Source: Pseudomonadota bacterium | Lineage (GTDB): Bacteria; Myxococcota; Myxococcia; Myxococcales; Myxococcaceae | Reading direction: 5' to 3' | NCBI GenBank assembly: GCA_023426545.1 | Contig: JAFAAN010000149.1 | Location: forward strand, 62,001-126,000 | Length of the DNA stretch: 64,000 nucleotides | Shown: positions 42,662 through 52,671 of the stretch, one piece after another | How the letters are laid out: each line of letters begins with the position of its first letter | How positions within the stretch are numbered: position 1 is the first letter of the stretch | Notes under the pieces: model-generated | Seen by the model: only the letters and a program-made list of their open reading frames with translations | Told to the model about the DNA's origin: nothing | Database searches by the model: none | Program-made: the position numbers and the translations under genes

Positions 42662-43237
42662 CTACTTCTTCTTCACCTTGGCCAGCTCCGTGCGCATGCG
42701 CTCCAGCAGCAGGTCCCAGCCGCCCTTCTCCAGCAGCGGCTTCACCTGCGTCTCGCGGATGTCCTGCAGCATGGACGAGCCCAGCACCGTCACGTCCACG
42801 ACCTTCCAGGCGGCGGCTTCCTTCACCAGCCGGTACTTCAGCTTCATCTCCTGCGTCTTCAGCGGGTGCTTGATGAAGACGGTGGAGGCCACGGTGGCCT
42901 CGCTGCCCTGCACCTGCGAGGGCTCGTAGGTGATGGAGTCCAGGTTCTTGAAGTTCTCCCGCACGCGGGGGAAGGCGATGTTCGCGAACAGGTCCTGGAA
43001 CAGGGTGATGAACTCCTTGCGTTGCGCGTCGGAGCCCTTCGTCCAGTCGTCGCCGAGCAGATACTTGCCCTGCTCCTCGCTGCCGAAGTGCTTGAGCGCC
43101 AGCGCGTCACGCTCGTAGCGCACGGACTGCACCACCGTCTTCACCGGCTTGGCGACAGGGTCCTCCTTCGCGGCGAACGCGGGCACGGCGAAGGCGAGGG
43201 CAGCCAGGAAGGTGAGGGTACGGAAGCGGGTGTTCAT
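42662..43237 (-). CDS. MlaC/Ttg2D-like periplasmic lipid carrier
   Basis: A 191-residue protein with signal peptide (MNTRFRTLTFLAALAFAVPAFAAK) and the MlaC/toluene-tolerance domain: 'KEFITLFQDLFANIAFPRVRENFKNLD', 'EATVASTVFIKHP...MKLKYRLVKEAAAWKVVDVTVLGSSMLQDIRETQ' and 'GGWDLLLERMRTEL'. Family members carry phospholipids, or hopanoids in HpnM, across the periplasm. First gene of the minus-strand envelope-lipid set. No mlaEFD genes are in the window. Confidence 0.9.
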   Translation of the reverse strand: MNTRFRTLTFLAALAFAVPAFAAKEDPVAKPVKTVVQSVRYERDALALKHFGSEEQGKYLLGDDWTKGSDAQRKEFITLFQDLFANIAFPRVRENFKNLDSITYEPSQVQGSEATVASTVFIKHPLKTQEMKLKYRLVKEAAAWKVVDVTVLGSSMLQDIRETQVKPLLEKGGWDLLLERMRTELAKVKKK

Positions 43238-43405
43238 GTCGGGGGCTCCTCCAGAGCGGATGCGCGGACGTCTGTTAGCCCAAGGGAACGTCCGGCGCCT
43301 CGCGAAATTCACGCCCAGGCGGAAGGCGGGCGTGCGGCTGGAGTCGCCCGGCCGCCAGGCGCTGGACGGTTCCGAAAAGATGAATGATGGAGGCGTCTTG
43401 CGCGT

Positions 43406-43435
43406 TTGACTCCTCTAGGAGGCCGCGTCTAGTGT
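43406..43435 (+). promoter_or_regulatory. Probable sigma-70 promoter of metK
   Basis: TTGACT at 43406-43411, an 18-base spacer, and TAGTGT at 43430-43435 fit a primary-sigma promoter. The start codon at 43477 leaves a 5' leader of roughly 35 bases. A short TCCTCTAGGA palindrome lies in the spacer. Confidence 0.5.
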
Positions 43436-43476
43436 CCGCCCCCTGCGCGCACTCTCAGCGCCGCCTCTGAGACGAC

Positions 43477-44667
43477 ATGCCTACCGACTTCCTGTTCACG
43501 TCCGAATCCGTCACTGAAGGCCACCCGGACAAGATCGCCGATCAGATCTCCGACGGTGTGCTGGATGCCATCATCGCCAAGGACCCTCAGGCGCGCGTTG
43601 CCGTGGAGACGCTCGTCAAGACGGGCCTCGCCATCGTCGCGGGTGAGGTGACGACGAACTGCTACGTGGACATCCCGAAGATCGTCCGCGGCACCATCTG
43701 CCGGATTGGCTACACCGACAGCTCCATGGGCTACGACGGCAACACGTGCGGCGTCATGGTGGCCATCGAAGGCCAGAGCCAGGACATCGCCCGCGGGGTC
43801 GACAACAAGAAGGACCAGGGCGCCGGTGACCAGGGCATGATGTTCGGCTTCGCGTGCGACGAGACGCCGGAGCTGATGCCGGCCCCCATCCACTACGCGC
43901 ACGCCATCACCCGCCGCCTGGCGGATGCGCGGCGCAAGCAGCACCCCTGGATTCGCCCGGACGGCAAGAGCCAGGTGACGGTGGAGTACCGCGACGGCCG
44001 CCCCGCCCGCATCGACGCGGTGGTGGTGTCCACGCAGCACTCCGACGAGGTCTCCAACAAGAAGATCCAGGAGGCCATCCGCGAGGACGTCATCGCGAAG
44101 GCGCTGCCCAAGAAGCTCATCGACAACAAGACGAAGTTCTTCATCAACCCCACCGGCCGCTTCGTGGTGGGTGGCCCCATGGGTGACTCCGGCCTGACGG
44201 GCCGCAAGATCATCGTGGACACCTACGGCGGCATGGGCCGTCACGGCGGCGGCGCGTTCAGCGGCAAGGACCCGTCCAAGGTGGACCGCTCGGCCGCGTA
44301 CATGGGCCGTCACATCGCCAAGACGGTGGTGGCCGCGGGCCTGGCCCGGCGCTGCGAGGTGCAGGTCTCCTACGCCATCGGCGTGGCCGAGCCTGTCAGC
44401 GTCATGGTGGAGACCTTCGGCACCGCCACGGTCCCGGAGGAGCGCATCGCCCAGGCCGTCCGCAAGACGTTCGGCCTGCGTCCGCGCGAAATCACCGAGT
44501 ACCTGGACCTGCTGCGGCCCATCTACCAGAAGACCGCCGCCTACGGTCACTTCGGCCGCACGGAGAAGGAGTTCACCTGGGAGCGCGTCGACGAGAAGAA
44601 GGACGCGCTGCGTGACGCCGCCAAGGGCGCGGCGCCCACGGGTGGCCGCCGTCTGAAGGCCGTCTGA
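43477..44667 (+). CDS. metK: S-adenosylmethionine synthetase
   Basis: A 396-residue MAT enzyme making SAM from methionine and ATP. Motifs: 'SVTEGHPDKIADQISD', 'GAGDQGMMFGFACDETPELMP', and the P-loop-like 'GGGAFSGKDPSKVDRSAAY', all in order. It faces ahcY, which removes the S-adenosylhomocysteine left by SAM-dependent methyltransferases, so both steps of the methyl cycle are adjacent. Starts ATG. A strong bidirectional hairpin ends it. Confidence 0.97.
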   Translation: MPTDFLFTSESVTEGHPDKIADQISDGVLDAIIAKDPQARVAVETLVKTGLAIVAGEVTTNCYVDIPKIVRGTICRIGYTDSSMGYDGNTCGVMVAIEGQSQDIARGVDNKKDQGAGDQGMMFGFACDETPELMPAPIHYAHAITRRLADARRKQHPWIRPDGKSQVTVEYRDGRPARIDAVVVSTQHSDEVSNKKIQEAIREDVIAKALPKKLIDNKTKFFINPTGRFVVGGPMGDSGLTGRKIIVDTYGGMGRHGGGAFSGKDPSKVDRSAAYMGRHIAKTVVAAGLARRCEVQVSYAIGVAEPVSVMVETFGTATVPEERIAQAVRKTFGLRPREITEYLDLLRPIYQKTAAYGHFGRTEKEFTWERVDEKKDALRDAAKGAAPTGGRRLKAV

Positions 44668-44726
44668 GGCAGCCGCCTCGCACCGGGCCCCGCGCTCCCT
44701 GGAGGAGCGTGGGGGTTCCAAAGCAA

Positions 44727-44759
44727 ACGGGCCGTCTCCCACGGAGGGAGGCGGCCCGT
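44727..44759. terminator. Bidirectional intrinsic terminator between metK and ahcY
   Basis: A 14-bp stem: ACGGGCCGTCTCCC, 5-base loop, GGGAGGCGGCCCGT. It sits in the 121 bases between two convergent stops and has short A/T-rich flanks on both sides (AAGCAAA left, CGTGTTT right), so it can end both transcripts. Confidence 0.8.
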
Positions 44760-44788
44760 CGTGTTTCAGCCCGAGGGCCGCGGACGGC

Positions 44789-46219
<1,431 letters not shown>

Positions 46220-46313
46220 GGCAATGGCTCCTGGTCCAGCGGGCGCGGCGTCCCGGGCTTGGGGAGGTTCGGTGTGGATGCGGCGACGACTCACCCTCGC
46301 AAGAGACGCGTAC

Positions 46314-46383
46314 AGGTGAGCGCCGTTGGGAGATTCCGCTTCGAGCCTGGGGCCGTCTCCAGCCTCGCAGCGCTCCTCGAAGT
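46314..46383 (-). promoter_or_regulatory. SAH riboswitch upstream of ahcY
   Basis: On the minus strand the leader reads TCGAGGAGCGCTGCGAGG, a hairpin, CCAGGCTCGAAGC, then AACGGCGCTCACC. This matches the S-adenosylhomocysteine riboswitch layout: GAGGAGCGCTGC at the 5' side, the AGGCTCG pairing partner, and the AACGGCGCTC 3' block that forms the pseudoknot. SAH riboswitches turn genes on when SAH rises, fitting ahcY. The border is approximate to a few bases. Confidence 0.9.
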
Positions 46384-46482
46384 CAGCGGGGAACCTACGA
46401 GAAGGCCCCCCTCATTTCAACGAGAGACTGCCGCCCCGGGGGGCAGGCGGACAGCCTGCTTCATCCACTTCCAGGCGCCCAC

Positions 46483-46953
46483 CTAGCGGGGGAACGTGGC
46501 GAGCGTGAGGGACTCGGGTGGGACGGAGAGCTCCCTGGGCGCCAGCGCCACGCCGGACAGGTAGCGCCAGCCGGTGCCGTCGTGGCGGAAGTCGGAGCGC
46601 TCCACGAAGGAGCGGTCCTTTCCCTTCTCGAACACCTTGGCGAAGAAGAGCACCTGCGCCAGCCCGGTGTCGTCGGGGGGCTTGCGGTCCATCACCACCA
46701 GCTTGGGGTACTGGTGGGCCTGGGCGAAGGCGCGCAGCTCGCGCAGCACCTCGTCCTGGGGGCGTGAGCGGTCCGGGTGGTCGGGGTGCAGCGTCTTCCA
46801 CAGCCACGCCACCTCGCGCAGGGCGAAGGCGCTGTAGCGGCTGCGCATGAGGCGCTCGGCGTCGGGGGGCTCGGCCTCGCCGCGGTGGAAGGGCGCGCAG
46901 CACTCGCGATAGCGCAGGCCGGAGGAGCAGGGGCAGAGGGGCGCAGGGGGCAT
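46483..46953 (-). CDS. YchJ (UPF0225) family protein with SEC-C-like zinc motif
   Basis: A 156-residue protein. N-terminal 'LCPCSSGLRYRECCAPFHRGE' is a Cys-rich SEC-C type zinc-binding motif; 'AERLMRSRYSAFALREVAWLWKTLHP' and 'FVERSDFRHDGTGWRYLSG' are the YchJ family core. Function unknown; the fold is NTF2-like. ATG at 46951-46953. Divergent from uppP. Confidence 0.9.
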   Translation of the reverse strand: MPPAPLCPCSSGLRYRECCAPFHRGEAEPPDAERLMRSRYSAFALREVAWLWKTLHPDHPDRSRPQDEVLRELRAFAQAHQYPKLVVMDRKPPDDTGLAQVLFFAKVFEKGKDRSFVERSDFRHDGTGWRYLSGVALAPRELSVPPESLTLATFPR

Positions 46954-47067
46954 GGTGCGGCCTGAGCCTACCCGGCCCGTGGGCGCGTGGGGTGTCCCTG
47001 CGCACAGAGCCGGAGGAACGCCCTTGCTGGCGGGGGGGAGCACGCATACATCCGGGGGCCGCACCCT

Positions 47068-47961
47068 ATGAGCCTCCTCGAAGCCATCGTCCTGGGCCTG
47101 GTCCAGGGTCTCACCGAGTTCCTTCCCATCAGCTCCACGGCGCACCTGCGCATCGCGCCGGAGCTGTTCGGCTGGAGGGACCCGGGCGCGGCGTACTCGG
47201 CGGTCATCCAGCTGGGCACGGTGGCCGCCGTGCTCATCTACTTCCGCAAGGACATCGTCGCGCTGCTGGCGGCCTTCTTCCGGGGGCTGGCGAGGCGCGA
47301 GCCGTTCGGCACGCTGGAGGCCCGGCTGGCCTGGTTCGTCCTGGTGGGCACGCTGCCTGTCGGCATCTTCGGGCTCACGCTGAAGAAGTTCATCGAGAAC
47401 GAGTTCCGCTCGCTCTATGTCATCTCCGGAAGCCTCATCGTGCTGGCGCTCATCCTCCTCGTGGTGGAGAAGCGGGCCTCGCACCAGCGGACGCTGGCGG
47501 ACATGCGGTGGAAGGATGGCATCCTCATCGGGATGTGGCAGGCGCTGGCGCTGATTCCGGGCGCGTCCCGCTCCGGCACCACGCTGACGGGTGGCCTGTC
47601 GCTGGGGCTCAAGCGCGAGGACGCGGCGCGCTACTCGTTCCTGCTGTCCATCCCGGCCACCACGCTGGCGGGCGTCTTCGAGCTCAAGCACCTGCTGGAG
47701 GCCGAGTCACGGCCCTCCGCCGTGGCGCTGTGGGTGGGGACGCTGGTGGCGTTCGCCTCGGGCATGGCGGCCATCGCGTGGCTGCTGCGCTTCCTGCGCA
47801 CGCGGACCACGCTGGTATTCGTGGTGTACCGCGTGGCGCTGGGCCTGCTGCTGCTGGTGTTGCTCCAGACGGGGAAGCTCAGCCCGCTGTCGGGCACGGA
47901 GAACGTGGCGGTCCCGGGCGAGCCGGGGACTCCGCCGGTGGAGAAGCAGATCACCGACTAG
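47068..47961 (+). CDS. uppP: Undecaprenyl-diphosphatase UppP
   Basis: A 297-residue BacA-family membrane phosphatase, which recycles undecaprenyl pyrophosphate for peptidoglycan and other glycan export. Motifs: N-terminal 'GLTEFLPISSTAHLRI' (catalytic Glu region) and 'LIPGASRSGTTLTGGL'. About eight membrane spans. ATG 47068 gives the family length. Followed 18 bases later by a Nudix gene. Confidence 0.95.
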   Translation: MSLLEAIVLGLVQGLTEFLPISSTAHLRIAPELFGWRDPGAAYSAVIQLGTVAAVLIYFRKDIVALLAAFFRGLARREPFGTLEARLAWFVLVGTLPVGIFGLTLKKFIENEFRSLYVISGSLIVLALILLVVEKRASHQRTLADMRWKDGILIGMWQALALIPGASRSGTTLTGGLSLGLKREDAARYSFLLSIPATTLAGVFELKHLLEAESRPSAVALWVGTLVAFASGMAAIAWLLRFLRTRTTLVFVVYRVALGLLLLVLLQTGKLSPLSGTENVAVPGEPGTPPVEKQITD

Positions 47962-47979
47962 CCAGGGAGGGCGTGGGTC

Positions 47980-48573
47980 TTGAGCGTGGAGGCGCTGTTC
48001 CAGTCACTCGAGTCTCGGCTGTCAACGCGGCCGGCGCGGGAGGTGGACCTGCCGGGGTGGACCCTGCGGGAGGCCTCGGTGCTGGTGCCGGTGTTCGAGC
48101 GGGGTGGGGTGCCCCATGTGCTCTTCACGCGCCGGCCCGCGACGCTGCGGACCCACGCGGACCAGTACAGCTTCCCCGGTGGCGGGCGGGAGCCAGAGGA
48201 CGCGACGCCGCTGCACACGGCGCTGCGTGAGACGGAGGAGGAGCTGGGCATCGACCGGCGCGGCGTGCGGGTGCTGGGCATGCTGGACGAGGTGCCCACG
48301 ATTTCGCAGTACCGGGTGCGGCCCTTCGTCGGCGTGATTCCAGGGGACGGGAAGTACCAGCCGAGCGCGGAGGAGGTGGCCTTCATCCTGGAGGTGCCGC
48401 TGGCGGGCCTGCTGGACCCGTCCATCCTCCGCGTGGAGCGGAAGGAAATCATGGGGGCGGAGCGGGACCTGTACTTCTACACGTATGGGACGCACGTCAT
48501 CTGGGGCGCCACGGCGCGCATCCTGCGCGACTTCCTGAGCTACGTGTCACAGGCGCCGGGCGGGGGGCGGTAG
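47980..48573 (+). CDS. Nudix hydrolase, CoA pyrophosphatase-like
   Basis: A 197-residue Nudix protein. The Nudix box runs 'GGGREPEDATPLHTALRETEEELGI' (Gly, Arg, Glu-Glu pattern complete). The region before it, 'PHVLFTRRPATLRTHADQYSFPGG', matches the NudL/CoA pyrophosphatase subgroup, which splits CoA derivatives. TTG start at 47980 with AGGGAGG upstream; GTG at 47986 is an alternative. Short 3' gap to the convergent immunity-like gene. Confidence 0.9.
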   Translation: MSVEALFQSLESRLSTRPAREVDLPGWTLREASVLVPVFERGGVPHVLFTRRPATLRTHADQYSFPGGGREPEDATPLHTALRETEEELGIDRRGVRVLGMLDEVPTISQYRVRPFVGVIPGDGKYQPSAEEVAFILEVPLAGLLDPSILRVERKEIMGAERDLYFYTYGTHVIWGATARILRDFLSYVSQAPGGGR

Positions 48574-48585
48574 GGCGCCGCCGCG

Positions 48586-49134
48586 TCAGAGCAGGCGGGT
48601 CCGGAACTGGAGCCAGGGGATGAGCTCCGGGTGCTTCTGTTCCACCTGTGTCTTGGGCAGCGCGTGGGCCAGAATCTTGAGGGCATGCTTGAGCTTTCGC
48701 ATGGCTCGGAGCTTCTCGATGGGAACGGTGCGGATGTCTTCCTTCGCCATCCACTGGGAAGCTTCCTCCATGGAAAAGGTCATCAGCCCCTGGGCCCACG
48801 CGACAATGGGTTCCGAGTCGAGGACGAAGTCGCCTTCGCGCTCACCGAACTCGGCAATCATCCCTGAGCGTAGGTTCATTTCAGAGAGCCTGATGGAGTA
48901 CTCGGTCTCACCGGAATGACGTTGAGCGAGGGCATCGTAGACGAGCAGCCCGATATGTGCCCATCCCAGGCTGTTTTCATCGCGGGCCCGCGCGGCGATG
49001 GTGAAGGCGAAGACATCCCAGTTGAAGTGCTCGCCGTCCACGGGCTCTCCAATGGCGAGTCCGTCAAGCCACGCTCTCAGCCGTGGTAGTGGCCACTCCA
49101 AGACAGTTCCAACCAAAGAAGGGCTCGTTTTCAT
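48586..49134 (-). CDS. Probable immunity protein for the adjacent SitA-like toxin
   Basis: A 182-residue soluble, mostly helical protein without signal peptide, starting 'MKTSPSLVGTVLEWPLPRLRAWLDGLAIGEP'. It lies 9 bases downstream of the toxin gene on the same strand and shares its lower GC compared with surrounding genes. No named immunity family is recognised. Position directly behind a lipoprotein toxin tip is the reason for the call; function is inference. Confidence 0.6.
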   Translation of the reverse strand: MKTSPSLVGTVLEWPLPRLRAWLDGLAIGEPVDGEHFNWDVFAFTIAARARDENSLGWAHIGLLVYDALAQRHSGETEYSIRLSEMNLRSGMIAEFGEREGDFVLDSEPIVAWAQGLMTFSMEEASQWMAKEDIRTVPIEKLRAMRKLKHALKILAHALPKTQVEQKHPELIPWLQFRTRLL

Positions 49135-49143
49135 GGCTTTGGG

Positions 49144-50508
49144 TTAGGGCGGGAACGTGATGCCATACCGAGCGAATGCTTGCCGCCCAAGTTCCAGTGT
49201 CCTGTCGCTTACGGCCTTGGAGGCTCGGTTCATGTAATGCCCACTGTGAGGTGTGATTCGAACACCGAAATATGTTGTCCCATGGATTGCGAGTTCCGCC
49301 TCACCAGCAGCCAGTACAGGGCGCCCGCCGCTCGCGACCGTGTGTGCGATCTCGAGTGTGCTCCATTTTTGAGGGACGATTTTGAGGTGCCCCTCTTCAG
49401 TGATGACCCATTTCACCCGTTCCTCGCTGGCATAGCGTGCAAACTGAGGCGAATCCACACTGACTGGGCGGACCCCGAGTCTCCGCGCTCGTTCCAGCTC
49501 GCTCGGAAGGCGCTCTGGAAGCTGGTTGTTGAGAGCTTGCGGGGAAGTCGACCTGTCAGTTCGGGGGGCATCTTCGCTTCCCGGGCCGCGAGCCGTCATG
49601 GCGACCGCATGGGGCGCAAGGCCCACGGTCATGACGCCCTCCGCCACGGAGATGGAGCGCACGCCTCCCGCCATCGCCGCGGACAGCCGGAGCCCCGCCT
49701 GCGTCTCCGCGGCCAGGGCCGCGCTGGCGAAGCCGGGAAGCGTCGGCCCCTTGGACGCCATGCTCGCGGCGCCACCACTCAGCGCCGCCGTCAGCGCCAG
49801 GATGAGCACGCGCGCGCCGTTCTCCCCCATGACCCGGCCGAAGCGATGCCCCGCGTCCTCCAGTTCCTGGAACGACACCGCTCGCTCTGAGTCCGCTGTC
49901 AGTCGCTGCCAGCCCCCAATGAGGCCCATGAAGGCATCCACGCCGATGTAGGCGATGACGAAGGTCGTCAAGGCGACGGCTACGACCTTGGTGACGGGCT
50001 CTGGCGCGACGACGAGGAACATGTACGCGGCCATCGCCGACGTCAGCATCGCCTTGAGCGCGAGCGGGTTGACGACCTCCTTCACGGCGTCCTGTACGCC
50101 CTCCCACACGCCATCCCAGGCGAAGGTGAGCGCCATCCTCCGGCGCGCCTTGGCGTCCAGGAAGGAGAAGCCATCCTCCAGGAGCGTGAGGCACTCGCCA
50201 GGACTGTCCTGCCGGGAGCACCAGGCCCCGTAGTCGGGGGCTGCCTCTCGGGGCCTCGAGTCCCACGACGCGAGGCGGACCCGCGAACGCTCCGTCTCCA
50301 CCTCACGGAGGGAGAAGCGCATGTCCAGCACGAGCCGGGTCATCGCCTTCCGGAACGCGTCTTCATCCACCTTGACCGGCTTCGCGTTCTTCGGAGGGAC
50401 ATAGACGATGGGCTCGCCCTGTCCCGTATCCAGGCGCACGACTCGCGGTGTCGCGCAGCCCGCGAGAAGCACACTCAAGAGCAGTGCACCTGCTCCACGC
50501 CATGTCAT
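49144..50508 (-). CDS. SitA-like polymorphic toxin lipoprotein
   Basis: A 454-residue lipoprotein (lipobox LLAGC, Cys 18). The N-terminal two-thirds contains 'YVPPKNAKPVKVDEDAFRKAMTRLVLDMRFSLREVE', 'GAWCSRQDSPGECLTLLEDGFSFLDAKARRRMALTFAWDGVWEGVQDAVKE' and hydrophobic segments near residues 160-210, like the conserved delivery part of myxobacterial SitA toxins moved between cells by outer-membrane exchange. The last 110 residues ('ERVKWVITEEGHLKIVPQ ... VLAAGEAELAIHGTTYFGVRITPHSGHYMN') are a separate, lower-GC tip, probably the toxic domain. Its enzyme class is not recognised. AGGAGGG precedes the ATG. The immunity-like gene follows. The SitA assignment rests on remembered features. Confidence 0.68.
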   Translation of the reverse strand: MTWRGAGALLLSVLLAGCATPRVVRLDTGQGEPIVYVPPKNAKPVKVDEDAFRKAMTRLVLDMRFSLREVETERSRVRLASWDSRPREAAPDYGAWCSRQDSPGECLTLLEDGFSFLDAKARRRMALTFAWDGVWEGVQDAVKEVVNPLALKAMLTSAMAAYMFLVVAPEPVTKVVAVALTTFVIAYIGVDAFMGLIGGWQRLTADSERAVSFQELEDAGHRFGRVMGENGARVLILALTAALSGGAASMASKGPTLPGFASAALAAETQAGLRLSAAMAGGVRSISVAEGVMTVGLAPHAVAMTARGPGSEDAPRTDRSTSPQALNNQLPERLPSELERARRLGVRPVSVDSPQFARYASEERVKWVITEEGHLKIVPQKWSTLEIAHTVASGGRPVLAAGEAELAIHGTTYFGVRITPHSGHYMNRASKAVSDRTLELGRQAFARYGITFPP

Positions 50509-50628
50509 GCCGCCCTCCTGACGTGCGCTCCAGACCCTTGGGAGCACCCGTCAGGTACTAGCACCCGGCTCTGACGGCCCGGGGAGGCCCGGAGGCTCCG
50601 GACCTCGCTCCGCTCACGCCAGCGGGGC

Positions 50629-51063
50629 CTACGCCTTCTGCTTCTGCTCCAGCTCGGCGCGCAGCTTGTCTTCCTGCGCGCGCAGCTCCGGGGTGAACTC
50701 GGCGCCGAAGTCGTCGGCCTCGAAGACCGGACGAATCTCCAGCTCGGACTCCTCGCCGGGCATGGGGGCCGGGCAGCGGCGCGCCCACTCCACGGCTTCG
50801 TCCATCGACTTCACCTGCCAGAGCCAATAGCCGGCGATGAGCTCCTTCGTCTCCGCGAACGGACCATCGATGACGCTCTTCTTCCCGTCCGCGAACCGGA
50901 TGCGCTTGCCCTTGTTGCTCGGGTGGAGACCGTCACCGGCCAGGAGCACGCCCGCCTTCATCAGCTCCTCGTTGTACTTACCCATCTCGGTCAGCAGCTG
51001 CTCGCCGGGCATCACACCGGCCTCGGAGTTCTTCGTCGCCTTCACAATCACCATGACGCGCAT
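50629..51063 (-). CDS. YciI-like (DGPF domain) protein
   Basis: A 144-residue cytoplasmic protein of the YCII-related family: 'MRVMVIVKATKNSEAGVMPGEQLLTEMGKYNEELMKAGVLLAGDGLHPS' and the marker 'DGPFAETKELIAGYWLWQVKSMDEAVEWARRCP'. Related proteins sit near sigma factors (PhnB or ECF partners), but none is adjacent here. AAGGAAG precedes the ATG at 51063. Function unknown. Confidence 0.9.
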   Translation of the reverse strand: MRVMVIVKATKNSEAGVMPGEQLLTEMGKYNEELMKAGVLLAGDGLHPSNKGKRIRFADGKKSVIDGPFAETKELIAGYWLWQVKSMDEAVEWARRCPAPMPGEESELEIRPVFEADDFGAEFTPELRAQEDKLRAELEQKQKA

Positions 51064-51254
51064 CTGCTCTTCCTTTCGGTTCGGGAGGCGCTGTGGCCTC
51101 GTTCAAGATGGCGACGAATCAGCGCGGCGCGGATCGACACGCGGCTGAAAAAGCGTCACGGCCACCAAGAGGTCCGAAAGGCCCCGTGTCTTCAGGGCCT
51201 TATCAAAGGGGCCCATCGCCCTGGGGGCAGCGGGCCGACGGCCTGTACGCCCGC

Positions 51255-52670
51255 CTAGAACTGTAGGTAGACGTACGGCCGCGTCTCCACGGCGGACAGG
51301 TGGCGGATGCCCAGGCCGAGCAACACCAGCACCGCGGCGCGCACCGGCACGGGCATGCGGACGAAGAGGTCCGACGACACCGTGTAGAGCTTCATCGGCA
51401 CGGCATGGAAGAACACGGCCGCTGTCAGCATGCCCCACACCAGGGGGCTCACGTTGGCGATGCCGGGCACGCCCGCCATCATCCGTTCGTAGAACTCACC
51501 CGCGTGCGTCATGTCTGGCGCCCGGAACACCACGCGTGTCAGCACGACGATGGTGAACGTGGTCAACATGCCCAGCGCCACGCGCGGGATGCCTGGGGAC
51601 TGGGGCTTGCCCACCGTCCACTCCCAGCAACGCGACACGCACAGCGCCACGCCGTGCACCGCGCCCCAGACGGCGAAGCGCCAGTCCGCGCCGTGCCACA
51701 GGCCGCCCAGCACCATCACCGTCATCAGGTTGAACAGCACGCGCGGCCTGGACACGCGGTTGCCGCCCAGCGGCCGGTACAGGTAGTCGCGCAGCCACGT
51801 GGACAGGCTCAGGTGCCACCGGTTCCAGAACTCGCCGATGTTCTTCGCCAGGTACGGCCGGTTGAAGTTCTCCGGGAACTTGAAGCCGAACAGCGCCGCC
51901 ACGCCAATCGCGATGTCCGAGTACCCCGAGAAGTCGTAGTAGAGCTCGAAGGTGTAGGCCACCGCCGCGACGATGCACTCCGCGGAGGCGTATTTCTCCG
52001 GCGCGGCGAAGACGGGGTCCACCAGCCCCGCGCCCAGCACGTCCGCGATGACCAGCTTCTTCACCAGCCCCACCGCGATGCGGAAGAGGGCGTGGCCGCC
52101 CGCCTCGGGCGTGAGGCTCGGCGTCGCGCGGAAGTGGGCCATCAGCTCCGACGCCCGGACGATGGGCCCGCTCACCACGCGCGGGAAGAAGAGGAGGTAC
52201 AGCAGGTGCTCGATGAACGAGTGCTCCGCGCTCGCCTTCCCCCGGTACACGTCCACCGTGTAGCTGATGGCCTGGAAGACGAAGAAGGACAGGCCCACCG
52301 GCATCAGCAGGTTGAAGGGCTCGGCGCGGACCTCGATGCCCCACGGGGCCAGCAGCGACAGCGCCGTCTGCCGCAGCATCTCCAGGTACTTGAAGCCCGC
52401 GAGCAGGCTCAGGTTGGAGACGACGGACACGGTGACGAGCGCCTTGCGAAGCCCCGGTGACTGCGCGCGGGCCATGCCCTTCACGCACAGGTGGTCCACC
52501 GTGACGCCCACCAGGAAGATGAGGATGGGGAAGGGCGTGAAGGCCGCGTAGAAGTAGAGGCTGCCCACCAGCAGCACGCCGACGCGCGGGGCGTAGTGCC
52601 GGTGCACCGCCCAGTACAGGGCGAACACCGCGATGACGAAGACGAGGTACTGGACGCTGTGCGACAGCAC
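51255..52670 (-). CDS. MBOAT-family O-acyltransferase (AlgI/DltB-like)
   Basis: A 471-residue membrane acyltransferase with about ten spans. It shows 'VGLSFFVFQAISYTVDVYRG', 'YYDFSGYSDIAIGVAALFGFKFPENFNRPYLAKNIGEFWNRWHLSLSTWLRDYLYRPLGG' and 'GGLWHGADWRF' with the catalytic His. Such proteins pass acyl groups across the membrane to surface polysaccharides. The GTG start at 52670 directly follows the stop of the SGNH hydrolase gene, its probable partner, as AlgI works with AlgJ/AlgX. Confidence 0.92.
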   Translation of the reverse strand: MLSHSVQYLVFVIAVFALYWAVHRHYAPRVGVLLVGSLYFYAAFTPFPILIFLVGVTVDHLCVKGMARAQSPGLRKALVTVSVVSNLSLLAGFKYLEMLRQTALSLLAPWGIEVRAEPFNLLMPVGLSFFVFQAISYTVDVYRGKASAEHSFIEHLLYLLFFPRVVSGPIVRASELMAHFRATPSLTPEAGGHALFRIAVGLVKKLVIADVLGAGLVDPVFAAPEKYASAECIVAAVAYTFELYYDFSGYSDIAIGVAALFGFKFPENFNRPYLAKNIGEFWNRWHLSLSTWLRDYLYRPLGGNRVSRPRVLFNLMTVMVLGGLWHGADWRFAVWGAVHGVALCVSRCWEWTVGKPQSPGIPRVALGMLTTFTIVVLTRVVFRAPDMTHAGEFYERMMAGVPGIANVSPLVWGMLTAAVFFHAVPMKLYTVSSDLFVRMPVPVRAAVLVLLGLGIRHLSAVETRPYVYLQF

Positions 52671-52671
52671 G

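Noticed and set aside
36944..43387. Two plus-strand open frames of over 1,000 codons each across the lipid-transport cluster
   Set aside because: They are antisense to clear lipoprotein, MMPL, PF10136 and MlaC-like genes, and their translations are low-complexity His/Gln/Arg text.
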